DNA of 15,701 nt from an uncultured Prevotella sp. (GTDB lineage Bacteria > Bacteroidota > Bacteroidia > Bacteroidales > Bacteroidaceae), in contig CAJLYG010000056.1 of NCBI GenBank assembly GCA_905210845.1, positions 1-15,701 on the forward strand, read 5' to 3'. How positions within the stretch are numbered: the first letter of the stretch is position 1; each line of letters opens with the position of its first letter. The position numbers were made by a program, and so were the translations under genes. Positions 6,563 to 13,338 of the stretch are shown here, piece by piece. The notes under the pieces are model-generated. The model was not told the DNA's origin, searched no databases, and saw only the letters and a program-made list of their open reading frames with translations.

Positions 6563-6670
6563 CTATTCTGCTAAATTCTCTCGAGAATTTATGGTAACAC
6601 CTATGCTATGGCAGTGTAGAAACTCCACGATGAAATCAAATTCTCTCGAGAATTTAGTAGAATAGGTGTT
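6563..6670. repeat. Nested repeat block with two copies of AAATTCTCTCGAGAATTTA
   Basis: The 19-nt unit occurs at 6573-6591 and 6638-6656. Each copy is itself an inverted repeat (AAATTCTC-TC-GAGAATTT). The block is bounded by larger arms: CTATTCTGCTAAATTCTC (6563-6580) against GAGAATTTAGTAGAATAG (6648-6665), with one G-U or mismatch. A further pair AACACCTAT (6596-6604) and ATAGGTGTT (6662-6670) overlaps the right arm, so alternative foldings compete. ATAGGTGTT is followed by TTT. Function unknown. Confidence 0.7.
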
Positions 6671-6675
6671 TTTCT

Positions 6676-6762
6676 GTCAACCTCGTGTCAACCTTTGTCA
6701 ACCTCAAAATAGGTTGCAACCCCGATAAACAAAGGGTTTTGACAACCTGTCAACCTATTTTG
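6676..6762. repeat. Iterated GTCAACCT units with a 12-bp inverted repeat
   Basis: GTCAACCT occurs at 6676-6683, 6687-6694, 6697-6704 and 6749-6756, plus a one-base variant GACAACCT at 6741-6748. In addition CAAAATAGGTTG (6705-6716) and CAACCTATTTTG (6751-6762) form a perfect 12-bp inverted repeat around a 34-nt centre. It lies just after the stop of the minus-strand hydrolase, so one role may be a 3'-end structure for that gene; the direct repeats look more like protein-binding sites. No gene is seen in it. Confidence 0.7.
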
Positions 6763-6798
6763 AAAAAATCTCTATGTATTGATCATGTAAAAAACAGG

Positions 6799-8088
6799 TT
6801 AAAGCTGCTTTAGCCATTCAACGATCAGATGGATAACCTCGGGTGCAAAGGTCTCTTCGATCTCTTTATACTCAGACGGGTCGCCAGTGGTACAGTGCTG
6901 GAAGAGATGGTTGACACCCTCAATCGCCAGAATGCTCTTTCTGCCTTTAAGTTCCCGACGTAGGATACTGAGATTCTCCTCGCAATTCACTTGTCGGTCC
7001 TTAGTGCCATTGAGTGCCAGAACGGGACAACGGATGTTACCAATAAGGTTGGTAATGTCCAAGTTGAGGAAATAGCGCATATAGGGAGTGGCAGACTGTA
7101 CCTTCACCATCTGAAGATTCTGGGCCAGGTCTGCAGGTAGGGTAGTAATGTCGGAAATGGGATTCTTACCCACCTTCAAGCTATCAAAAATACTCTCGAG
7201 GGTCTTGCAGTATTGGTCGACCACATCCTGCGAGTATCCAGCTTGCTGCAGCACATATTGGTTCTGTTCCAACAATGTCTTCTCGCCAGAAACGATATTT
7301 CCGGCCAGACTCACCACGAAATCGGTTTTTCCTTCAGCTGCTAACATTAAGCCGATGGTTCCGCCCTCGCTGTGGCCTATTATTCCCACACGATCGAAGC
7401 GTGAGCGCAGCAGGTTGATGCCCGCCAAGGCATCATTTTTGAGATCTGCTGTTGTGACCGAAATCACATCGCCTGTCGATTCGCAGAATCCTCGGTCGTC
7501 ATAGCGCAGTGTAGCAATGCCCTGACGTGCCAACGCATCGGCGATGACAGCAAAAGGTTTATGCTCAAAGATCTCCTCGTCCCGGTTTTGCAAGCCACTT
7601 CCCGTGACCATCAGCAGCACTGGTGTTTGTCGGGTATAGTCTTTGGGCGTGGTTAATGTGCCTTTCAGTAGGGCATCACCATTGCTGAAACTCACTTCCT
7701 CAGTTTGATAAGGGAAAGGAGCAACGGGTGTCTGGGGTCTAGAACGCTTGGATGAGCCCGGTGTGAGGGTCATGGGAAACGACTTCCCGTGCTGGGTGAA
7801 GGTGCCTACAATTGATGCAACACGATAGTTACCCTCAAAACGGGCGTTAATAGTAGGTATGGAAATCTTGATGTCTGTCTTGCCATGCTCCAAGATGGCA
7901 GGCAGCCCAGTGACTCCCTGGTCTGGCGAATCCATCGTGCAGGCACCATTGTTGAGGTGAAAGATCAATGTCAGTTCGGTGCCCATCACATTTAGCTTGC
8001 CCGACCAGGTACCGTCTTTTGGAGACTTCTGTGCCCCAGCAGCAAGTGAGATGAGGAGCATCAGTGGGATGATAACGATTTTTCTCAT
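6799..8088 (-). CDS. Exported alpha/beta hydrolase (prolyl-oligopeptidase-like serine hydrolase)
   Basis: The protein has 429 residues. Residues 1-19 are a signal peptide (IVIIPLMLLISLAAGA). Residues 25-110 form an N-terminal beta domain (GTWSGKLNVMGTELTLIFHL) of the sort found before the hydrolase domain in secreted Bacteroidota esterases and peptidases. The alpha/beta-hydrolase core spans about 130-429, with the nucleophile elbow GHSEGG (Ser240), the acid in NGTKDRQV (Asp364) and the base in GVNHLF (His394). RYDDRGFCESTG (195-206) is the usual loop before the elbow. Substrate cannot be read from sequence: ester or short peptide are the likely classes. It stands alone with its own promoter on the minus strand and a repeat-rich 3' flank. 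Confidence 0.88.
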   Translation of the reverse strand: MRKIVIIPLMLLISLAAGAQKSPKDGTWSGKLNVMGTELTLIFHLNNGACTMDSPDQGVTGLPAILEHGKTDIKISIPTINARFEGNYRVASIVGTFTQHGKSFPMTLTPGSSKRSRPQTPVAPFPYQTEEVSFSNGDALLKGTLTTPKDYTRQTPVLLMVTGSGLQNRDEEIFEHKPFAVIADALARQGIATLRYDDRGFCESTGDVISVTTADLKNDALAGINLLRSRFDRVGIIGHSEGGTIGLMLAAEGKTDFVVSLAGNIVSGEKTLLEQNQYVLQQAGYSQDVVDQYCKTLESIFDSLKVGKNPISDITTLPADLAQNLQMVKVQSATPYMRYFLNLDITNLIGNIRCPVLALNGTKDRQVNCEENLSILRRELKGRKSILAIEGVNHLFQHCTTGDPSEYKEIEETFAPEVIHLIVEWLKQL

Positions 8089-8212
8089 TGTGTTATTTGT
8101 TATTTGATATGGATACTACCGGGAAGAACGACATTTCCGCACCGAGTGTTGTTTTAACCAAGAGCTGTTATTGCACGATTGAATTCCAAAGCGAGGCAAC
8201 GAGCTTCTGACG

Positions 8213-8244
8213 CAAAAGTAGGAAAAAGAATTCATAATGACAAA
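8213..8244 (-). promoter_or_regulatory. Complete Bacteroidota promoter for the hydrolase gene
   Basis: On the minus strand, TTTG (8241-8244) and TACTTTTG (8213-8220) are separated by 20 nt, matching the TTTG/TAnnTTTG consensus. This implies a 5' leader of roughly 118 nt before the ATG at 8088. Confidence 0.65.
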
Positions 8245-8506
8245 TAAATCGCTATTTTTCTTACATTGCTCACTATATGTAAAATTGCCACTAAATTAGT
8301 CAAGCCTAATGTCAAGAAAACGCACTGATTCATACATTACAGCAAAGAAAGATAAAACCGATCCACGCTGCGTTTAAGGTAATCTTAAGCATCTTTGGTT
8401 CTAAAGGTCGTACTGTAACCGATCGCTCTCATCTAAGATCGCAAAGGGGAAATGCTCTTACCATACATTATTATAGAATTCATCACTATAATTCCAATTT
8501 ATTTCT
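8245..8506. other. Gene-free interval between divergent promoters
   Basis: No coding frame or RNA gene is visible. The only structure I see is a short inverted repeat TTAAG-GTAAT-CTTAA at 8374-8388. It separates the minus-strand hydrolase promoter from the plus-strand CDF promoter. Confidence 0.6.
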
Positions 8507-8514
8507 TATCTTTG
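8507..8514 (+). promoter_or_regulatory. -7 box (TATCTTTG) of the CDF transporter gene
   Basis: TATCTTTG fits TAnnTTTG and ends 26 nt before the ATG at 8541. No clear TTTG lies at the -33 position. Confidence 0.55.
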
Positions 8515-8540
8515 CGGACAAGAAGAGAAATCACGAAAAA

Positions 8541-9641
8541 ATGAATAGAAATCAACAAATCATCCGTACGAGTGTGGTGGGCATTGCTGCCAACCTCTTT
8601 CTTGCAGCCTTCAAGGCTGTGGCAGGATGGGTAGCCGGTTCGGTAGCCATTATCATGGATGCTGTCAACAACCTAAGCGATGCGCTCTCGTCGGTTATCA
8701 CCATTGTGGGCACCAAGCTGTCGGAGAAACCCGCTGACCGCGAGCATCCCTTTGGCTACGGTCGTGTGGAGTATTTCAGTGCCATCATCATCTCGGTCAT
8801 CGTTCTCTCTACGGGCATTCTCTCGTTGGTGGAGAGCGTAAAAAAGATTTTCAACCCCACTCATCCGTCCTACACAGCCATCACACTGACCATCATCATC
8901 GTGGCCATTGTGGTGAAACTTATACTCGGTTGGTACGTGAAGAAGAAGGGGATGCAGTTGCAAAGCAACGCTTTGGAGGCCAGTGGCGCCGATGCCACCT
9001 TCGATGCGGTGGTGACGCTCTCCACACTTGTCTCCGCCGGTATCATGCTCTTCACTGGGCTCAACCTCGATGGCATTCTTGGTTCGATTATCTCACTCGT
9101 CATCATCAAGGCAGGCGTAGAGATGATCGGAGCACCTGTGGGTCAATTGCTTGGCGAGAGCATTTCGAAGGAGATGATGTCCAACATCAAGAGTGATGTG
9201 AAGCAGTTTGCCGGTGTGCTCGGCGTCTACGATATCATCCTCAACTACTATGGTCCCAATGCTATCATCGGTTCGCTCCACGTTAGTGTTCCTGAATCGA
9301 TGACAGCCAACCGTATCCATGGGCTCACACGGTCCATCACCAAACTGCTCTACGATAAGTACCACATCATTGTCACGGTGGGAATCTATGCTGTTTGTGA
9401 TCATGGCAAGGAGAGCGAACTGCAAAAAGGCGTGATGGCCTTCCTGAAAAGCTATCCTCACATCGAGCAGGTGCATGGCTATTTCTACCTGGAAGAGAAG
9501 CGCACGGTCACCTTCGACGTGGTGCCCGACGACTCGGTCCACGACGACAACGCCTTCCAATATCAGCTTCTTCAAGCCATCCGCAAAGTTTATCCCGGCT
9601 ATATCTTCAACATCGTCATCGATCATATTTATTGCAAATAA
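8541..9641 (+). CDS. Cation diffusion facilitator (CDF) family metal-ion exporter
   Basis: This is a 366-residue inner-membrane transporter that exchanges divalent metal for protons. About six hydrophobic segments fill residues 8-205, with MDAVNNLSDALSS in segment 2, the conserved EHPFGYGRVEY loop after it, and SGADATFDA in segment 5. A cytoplasmic C-terminal domain (about 210-366) fits the CDF dimerisation domain. The transport site would be Asn43-xxx-Asp47 with Asp151-xxx-Asp155. Zinc exporters usually have His in one of these positions; an N-xxx-D with D-xxx-D set is reported for manganese-type members such as MntE, so manganese is a plausible substrate, not proven. The end of the protein (DHIYCK) is unusual and may be altered by the remnant that follows. 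Confidence 0.9.
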   Translation: MNRNQQIIRTSVVGIAANLFLAAFKAVAGWVAGSVAIIMDAVNNLSDALSSVITIVGTKLSEKPADREHPFGYGRVEYFSAIIISVIVLSTGILSLVESVKKIFNPTHPSYTAITLTIIIVAIVVKLILGWYVKKKGMQLQSNALEASGADATFDAVVTLSTLVSAGIMLFTGLNLDGILGSIISLVIIKAGVEMIGAPVGQLLGESISKEMMSNIKSDVKQFAGVLGVYDIILNYYGPNAIIGSLHVSVPESMTANRIHGLTRSITKLLYDKYHIIVTVGIYAVCDHGKESELQKGVMAFLKSYPHIEQVHGYFYLEEKRTVTFDVVPDDSVHDDNAFQYQLLQAIRKVYPGYIFNIVIDHIYCK

Positions 9642-9823
9642 TCCATGAGAAAGAGAAGCAATCGTTACTTGATGCCCAAAAGGTGATTGATGATTACTGT
9701 AAGAATGCAAAATACCCACTTCCGGATGATGAAGCCAAACTCCGTTTTGCGGCTGTTCGATTGCCGGACATTTTCAGCAAAGGAACTAAATTTGCTGATT
9801 CAGCCCCAATGAATATAGAATGA
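9632..9823 (+). pseudogene. 3' remnant of an unrecognised gene
   Basis: The frame has no ATG except four codons before the stop and would need TTG at 9632, inside the CDF gene. The 63-residue product (KVIDDYCKNAKYPLPDDEAK, then RLPDIFSKGTKF) reads like a well-folded C-terminal piece with natural amino-acid use, so I take it as the tail of a lost gene. I do not recognise the family. A real short gene with TTG start, coupled to the CDF gene, is the alternative. Confidence 0.35.
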
Positions 9824-9863
9824 ACGTTTCCTCCTTTTCGAAGCGACTTGAATAAATTCTAAA

Positions 9864-9916
9864 GCCTATAGGTCGGTGAACCGGTTGGAGAAGAGTCCTA
9901 CAAACGTGATATAGGC
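9864..9916. repeat. Short inverted repeat GCCTATA / TATAGGC
   Basis: Arms at 9864-9870 and 9910-9916 pair over 7 bp around a 39-nt centre. It lies between the gene remnant and the stop of the small minus-strand frame. Weak on its own. Confidence 0.3.
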
Positions 9917-9919
9917 CTG

Positions 9920-10084
9920 CTATAAGACTTTGCAAAAAAATCTCACCACATAAAACAGACAAATACCAATTGCTACAACTCTTAATAGGCTTATATGATG
10001 TTCCGTCTTGTACTCCTTATATATATCATAGCACAGTATTGACGTGATATATATCGTACCTAATAACAAAATCCAACTGATCAT
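9920..10084 (-). CDS. Possible small membrane protein (54 residues)
   Basis: A minus-strand ATG at 10084 opens a 54-residue frame ending in TAG at 9920. The product has two hydrophobic segments, about residues 2-18 (ISWILLLGTIYITSILC) and 34-50 (LRVVAIGICLFYVVRFF), joined by a charged loop DIYKEYKTEHH, which is a plausible two-helix hairpin membrane protein. The order of a short first residue, loop and Lys/Arg-bounded helices is not what random AT-rich sequence usually gives. No Shine-Dalgarno site and no clear promoter box are seen. Family unknown. It lies downstream of, and in the same direction as, the GGGtGRT operon, but past that operon's terminator. Confidence 0.4.
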   Translation of the reverse strand: MISWILLLGTIYITSILCYDIYKEYKTEHHISLLRVVAIGICLFYVVRFFCKVL

Positions 10085-10158
10085 TCGGCTTATTTTAAAT
10101 ATGAATAAAGTCTTCTTTCCCTAAGAAAGTAGCTAAAATAACAGGTTCTCAATAAGTT

Positions 10159-10187
10159 AGGGTACGACGAGTTCTTCGTCGTACCCT
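10159..10187. terminator. Terminator of the GGGtGRT operon
   Basis: Arms AGGGTACGACGA (10159-10170) and TCGTCGTACCCT (10176-10187) pair perfectly over 12 bp with a 5-nt loop. It lies 26 nt after the stop of the minus-strand GGGtGRT gene. The plus-strand side has TTTA after the stem and the minus-strand side lacks a long T-run, but the stem is very stable. Confidence 0.7.
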
Positions 10188-10213
10188 TTATCGTAAGATC
10201 CTTGATAAGAATC

Positions 10214-11230
10214 TTATTTATTGTTCAAGAGCAAGTCGGTAGCTACTGCTACAGCTACAGTGGCACCTACCATAGGATTGTTACCCATACCCAGGTATCC
10301 CATCATCTCAACATGTGCAGGTACGGAAGATGATCCAGCGAACTGAGCATCAGAGTGCATACGTCCCATCGTATCTGTCATTCCATAAGATGCAGGACCT
10401 GCAGCCATGTTATCTGGATGCAAGGTACGACCCGTTCCACCACCAGAAGCCACTGAGAAATAAGGCTTACCTGCAGCAAGGCGCTCCTTCTTATAGGTAC
10501 CTGCTACTGGATGCTGGAATCGGGTAGGGTTCGTAGAGTTACCCGTAATAGAAACATCTACATTCTCATGCCAAAGGATGGCAACACCCTCACGAACATC
10601 ATCTGCGCCATAGCACTTTACTTTCAAGCGGGCAGGATTATTGCCATAAGGGATCTCCTCTACGATATTCAACTTACTTGTATAATAATCAAACTTAGTC
10701 TTCACATAAGTAAAGCCATTCACGCGGCTGATAATTTGAGCAGCGTCTTTGCCCAGACCATTCAGGATCACGCGCAGAGGATTCTTACGAACCTTATTTG
10801 CCATTTCTGCGATCTTAATAGCGCCTTCTGCAGCAGCGAAGGACTCATGACCGGCAAGGAAGGCAAAGCATTGGGTCTCCTCACGGAGCAGCCGACCAGC
10901 CAAGTTACCATGACCAATGCCGACCTTACGGTCATCAGCTACAGATCCGGGGATACAGAAAGCCTGCAGTCCTTCTCCAATTGCTTCAGCGCATTCAGCA
11001 GCGCTCTTGCAATTCTTCTTGATAGCGATAGCTGCACCAGCTACATACGCCCACTTTGCATTCTCAAAACAAATATCCTGAGTGTCCTGGCAAATTTGAT
11101 AAGGATCAACACCCAGCTTGTCACAAATTTCGTTAGTCTCTTCGAGGTTCTTGATGCCATACTTCTGAAGTGCAGCATTCACCTGTGCTTCACGACGATC
11201 CTGGCTCTCGTAACTTACTTTTCTAATCAT
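10214..11230 (-). CDS. GGGtGRT protein (iron-sulfur-associated family of unknown function)
   Basis: This 338-residue soluble protein carries the family's naming motif GGGTGRT at 263-269. The N-terminal half has seven cysteines, spaced as Cys36, 47, 54, 74, 80, 92 and 121, and one more, Cys206, follows; this number in a cytoplasmic protein suggests metal or cluster binding. Other notable stretches are GIGHGNLAGRLLREETQCFAF near 104-124, AGHESFAAAEGA (126-137) and a Gly/Met-rich end (MMGYLGMGNNPMVGA). No signal peptide or membrane segment. The gene follows the NifU-like scaffold gene after 14 nt and is clearly its operon partner. The family name and the pairing are known from annotated genomes; the reaction is not known to me. 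It appears intact. Confidence 0.88.
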   Translation of the reverse strand: MIRKVSYESQDRREAQVNAALQKYGIKNLEETNEICDKLGVDPYQICQDTQDICFENAKWAYVAGAAIAIKKNCKSAAECAEAIGEGLQAFCIPGSVADDRKVGIGHGNLAGRLLREETQCFAFLAGHESFAAAEGAIKIAEMANKVRKNPLRVILNGLGKDAAQIISRVNGFTYVKTKFDYYTSKLNIVEEIPYGNNPARLKVKCYGADDVREGVAILWHENVDVSITGNSTNPTRFQHPVAGTYKKERLAAGKPYFSVASGGGTGRTLHPDNMAAGPASYGMTDTMGRMHSDAQFAGSSSVPAHVEMMGYLGMGNNPMVGATVAVAVATDLLLNNK

Positions 11231-11244
11231 AACTGTTGTCCTCC

Positions 11245-11949
11245 TTATTCTTTACGTGGGTCGATAGATTTCACAATACCCTGTTCTGCAGTCGTACGGC
11301 CATACTTTCCAGTGAATTTCTTCACGGCTTCATTAGCATCCATGCCATTCTTGATGGCTTCCATCATCTTACCCAAATTGACATACTCATAACCACAAAC
11401 GAGATTATCCTTGTCAAGGAACAACTTGGTGATATAACCTTGTGTCAACTCCAGGTAGCGCACGCCCTTTGCCTGTGTACTGTAAACCGTACCAATCATA
11501 GAGCGGAGGCCCTTGCCAAGGTCTTCCAAACCTGTACCAACAGCAAGCCCATTCTCAGAGAAAGCACTCTGGCTGCGACCATATACGATCTGCAGGAACA
11601 GGTTACGCATTGCTACGTTGATGGCATCACAAACCAAGTCGGTATTAAGTGCCTCAAGGATCGTCTTGCCCGTCAGAATCTCACCTGCCATTGCAGCACT
11701 TTGGGTCATGCCAGAACAGCCGATGGTCTCAACAAGCGCCTCTACGATAACACCTTCCTTGATGTTCAGAGAAAGCTTGCAACAACCCTGCTGGGGTGCA
11801 CACCATCCCACACCATGGGTATAACCAGAAATGTCTTTGATTTCTTTTGCCTGAATCCACTTACCTTCTTCAGGAATTGGTGCTGGGCCGTGGTAAGCGC
11901 CCTTCTTGACAACGCACATGTTGTCGACGTCTTTAGAATAAATGATCAT
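11245..11949 (-). CDS. NifU/IscU-like iron-sulfur cluster scaffold protein
   Basis: The protein has 234 residues. IGCSGMTQSAAMAGEILTGKT (from about 76) corresponds to the GCG-type cluster-binding loop of NifU N-terminal/IscU scaffolds, with Cys78 as the first ligand and Cys107 (DLVCDAI) as the likely second. Extra cysteines at 12, 50, 56 and 57 (VGWCAPQQGCC) are not part of the standard scaffold and may bind another metal. The C-terminal ~100 residues (GYITKLFLDKDNLVCGYEYVNLG onward) extend beyond classical IscU, so this is a distinct subfamily rather than the housekeeping scaffold. It is the first gene of the two-gene operon and precedes GGGtGRT by 14 nt. The client of the assembled cluster is probably its partner, which is inference. 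Confidence 0.82.
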   Translation of the reverse strand: MIIYSKDVDNMCVVKKGAYHGPAPIPEEGKWIQAKEIKDISGYTHGVGWCAPQQGCCKLSLNIKEGVIVEALVETIGCSGMTQSAAMAGEILTGKTILEALNTDLVCDAINVAMRNLFLQIVYGRSQSAFSENGLAVGTGLEDLGKGLRSMIGTVYSTQAKGVRYLELTQGYITKLFLDKDNLVCGYEYVNLGKMMEAIKNGMDANEAVKKFTGKYGRTTAEQGIVKSIDPRKE

Positions 11950-11998
11950 ATTCGTTGTTTTTTATAAAATATGAATAAATACCTTTCCTAATGTGTTG

Positions 11999-12006
11999 CA
12001 AAGATA
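11999..12006 (-). promoter_or_regulatory. -7 box (TATCTTTG) of the scaffold-GGGtGRT operon
   Basis: On the minus strand TATCTTTG fits TAnnTTTG and lies about 50 nt before the ATG at 11949. The usual TTTG is absent at -33, where an inverted repeat is found instead, which suggests activator or repressor control. Confidence 0.55.
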
Positions 12007-12014
12007 ATAAAAAC

Positions 12015-12039
12015 TTAGGACTGTACCTAATTGTAGGTA
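12015..12039. promoter_or_regulatory. Operator-like inverted repeats at the -33 region
   Basis: TACCTA-ATTG-TAGGTA (12024-12039) is a perfect 6-bp inverted repeat, and TTAGG at 12015-12019 pairs with the CCTAA at 12026-12030, giving three related half-sites. They sit where the -33 box of the minus-strand promoter should be. A regulator of the Fe-S-related operon could bind here; which one is unknown. Confidence 0.4.
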
Positions 12040-12065
12040 ATCTTTTTGTTTCTTTAACGGGAGTT

Positions 12066-12085
12066 TTGCCATGGCAAGGTGCCAT
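12066..12085. repeat. Overlapping palindromes TTGCCATGGCAA and ATGGCA/TGCCAT
   Basis: TTGCCATGGCAA (12066-12077) is a perfect 12-bp palindrome. ATGGCA (12071-12076) can also pair with TGCCAT (12080-12085), so two foldings exclude each other. It lies in the gene-free interval 12040-12229 between two divergent promoters; besides this and a short ACTAA/TTAGT repeat at 12126-12141 I see nothing there. Confidence 0.4.
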
Positions 12086-12229
12086 CTCCTCTAAACGCGG
12101 GAAACATCCAGAGGGCATGTCACATACTAAATTAACTTAGTGGGCATTATCCCCAACAAGGAAGACGTTTATACACAGATCCTTGGGAACTCGCGATTGA
12201 CCAGGGAAAATAAAAAATGGATAATTCTT

Positions 12230-12260
12230 TTTGCTATTCGCTTGATTTACATTATCTTTG
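12230..12260 (+). promoter_or_regulatory. Complete Bacteroidota promoter for the DMP19-smpB unit
   Basis: TTTG (12230-12233) and TATCTTTG (12253-12260) are separated by 19 nt, a full match to the TTTG/TAnnTTTG consensus. The ATG follows 22 nt after the -7 box. Confidence 0.7.
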
Positions 12261-12282
12261 CAAAATATTAATAAGATGATCT

Positions 12283-12795
12283 ATGGTGAATGTCAAGTTG
12301 AAAGACGCTGTCGTGCGGAAAGCTGCAGAGGGAGGATATGATGATTTCGTGCATGTCTTTGTGGATGCCATTCTTGATGCGATAGGAGGGGAGCTGAATG
12401 CAGGCAACATGTCCGAACTGAATGCGGACCAGATCACCCTTTTAGCATACCAGATCCTACATGACGAAGTGATGGATGGGGGATTTGTACAACTCATTCA
12501 TAATGGGTATGGCGCATTCATCTTTAGAAACCCTTTCGATAAAGCATTGAGGAATTGGGGGCTACGTGATTTCTATAAATTGATCAACAAAGGTAGGAAG
12601 GTTTATTCCCAAACGCACGAAAATATCGAAAAGGAATGTACGGATGAGGAGTTCATGGCTTTATTTGAACAATATCCCGAATGGGATGACTTCGACGATG
12701 AGTTCGTGGAGAACGAGGAGTCATGGACCGATGAAATCGCCCATTATATTGATGGCCATATGGATCAGTTTGCTATAATTGAAAAAGATGAATAA
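12283..12795 (+). CDS. DMP19-family protein (DUF4375-like)
   Basis: This is a 170-residue, strongly acidic protein with the family core: [25 protein letters not shown], then [16 protein letters not shown] (residues about 53-94). The C-terminal third is very rich in Asp and Glu ([16 protein letters not shown] run, [19 protein letters not shown] at about 121-139). The founding member in Neisseria is an acidic dimer that mimics DNA and binds a repressor; whether this protein does so is unknown. It has its own promoter and no Shine-Dalgarno site, and its end overlaps the smpB start by 8 nt, so the two are translated together. Confidence 0.75.
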   Translation: MVNVKLKDAVVRKAAEGGYDDFVHVFVDAILDAIGGELNAGNMSELNADQITLLAYQILHDEVMDGGFVQLIHNGYGAFIFRNPFDKALRNWGLRDFYKLINKGRKVYSQTHENIEKECTDEEFMALFEQYPEWDDFDDEFVENEESWTDEIAHYIDGHMDQFAIIEKDE

Positions 12796-13267
12796 GACAG
12801 ATCAGGAACTACGTAAGAAAAGTCCCATACAAATCAGGAACAAGAAGGCATCCTTCGAATATTATTTCGTAGATACCTATACAGCAGGCATCGTCCTGAC
12901 TGGCACGGAAATCAAGTCTATCCGTGCCGGGAAGGCTTCTTTGGTCGACTCTTTCTGTATGATAATCAACGGCGAAATGTGGGTAAAGGGCATGAGTATC
13001 TCTCCCTATTTCTATGGATCCTATAATAACCATGAATCTAAGAGGGACAGGAAATTGCTGCTCACCAAAAAGGAAATTCGCAGACTGCAGGAAGCCACGA
13101 AGCAAGTAGGGTTGACGATCATCCCGACTTTGCTCTTCATTGATGATCATGGGCGGGCGAAAATGGATATTGCACTGGCAAGAGGTAAAAAGGAATACGA
13201 CAAGAGGCAGACTTTGAAGGAAAAAGAGGACCGTCGGGAAATGGATAGGGCCATCAAGCACTTTTAA
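12788..13267 (+). CDS. smpB: SsrA-binding protein SmpB
   Basis: Counted from the ATG at 12788 the protein has 159 residues, normal for the family. [41 protein letters not shown] is the family's N-terminal core, with TGTEIKSIR and the GKASLVDSF motif. YYNHE-type [17 protein letters not shown] and the basic tail ([27 protein letters not shown]) also match: the tail enters the ribosome next to tmRNA. It rescues stalled ribosomes with tmRNA. A TTG at 12779 would add three residues, but the ATG inside the DMP19 end is the better start. No tmRNA gene (ssrA) is visible in this window. Confidence 0.96.
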   Translation: MNKTDQELRKKSPIQIRNKKASFEYYFVDTYTAGIVLTGTEIKSIRAGKASLVDSFCMIINGEMWVKGMSISPYFYGSYNNHESKRDRKLLLTKKEIRRLQEATKQVGLTIIPTLLFIDDHGRAKMDIALARGKKEYDKRQTLKEKEDRREMDRAIKHF

Positions 13268-13287
13268 TCCGTTTAACCATGTCCTAA

Positions 13288-13320
13288 TTGGCAAGGAACA
13301 GGATTTCTTCCTTCTGCCAA
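13288..13320. terminator. Inverted repeat between smpB and metH
   Basis: TTGGCA (13288-13293) pairs with TGCCAA (13315-13320), with a GGAA/TTCC inner helix possible. No T-tract follows, so it is a weak terminator or an attenuator-like element; metH has no obvious promoter of its own in the 71-nt gap. Confidence 0.35.
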
Positions 13321-13338
13321 ATATAACATAAAAACAAT

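Noticed and set aside
6573..6656. Two copies of a 19-nt palindromic unit as a CRISPR array
   Set aside because: Only two copies with a 46-nt interval, arms that extend into larger inverted repeats, and no cas genes.
6012..6798. tRNA or rRNA gene in the long gene-free stretch
   Set aside because: No cloverleaf, CCA end or conserved rRNA stretch could be found on either strand.
9093..9719. 208-codon minus-strand frame opposite the CDF gene
   Set aside because: Rich in His and Asp as expected from reverse reading of hydrophobic codons; overlaps a clear transporter gene.
10511..11967. Long plus-strand frames (10511-11392 and 11236-11967) opposite the scaffold and GGGtGRT genes
   Set aside because: They lie antisense to two genes with clear family motifs, lack a recognisable domain and have unnatural residue use.
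11933..12118. 61-codon minus-strand frame upstream of the scaffold gene
   Set aside because: It covers the promoter and operator-like repeats of the operon and has no family resemblance.
12809..13294. 161-codon minus-strand frame opposite smpB
   Set aside because: smpB is unmistakable on the other strand.
13268..13338. Cobalamin riboswitch before metH
   Set aside because: Only 71 nt lie between smpB and metH, too short for the class, and the B12-box sequence is not seen.
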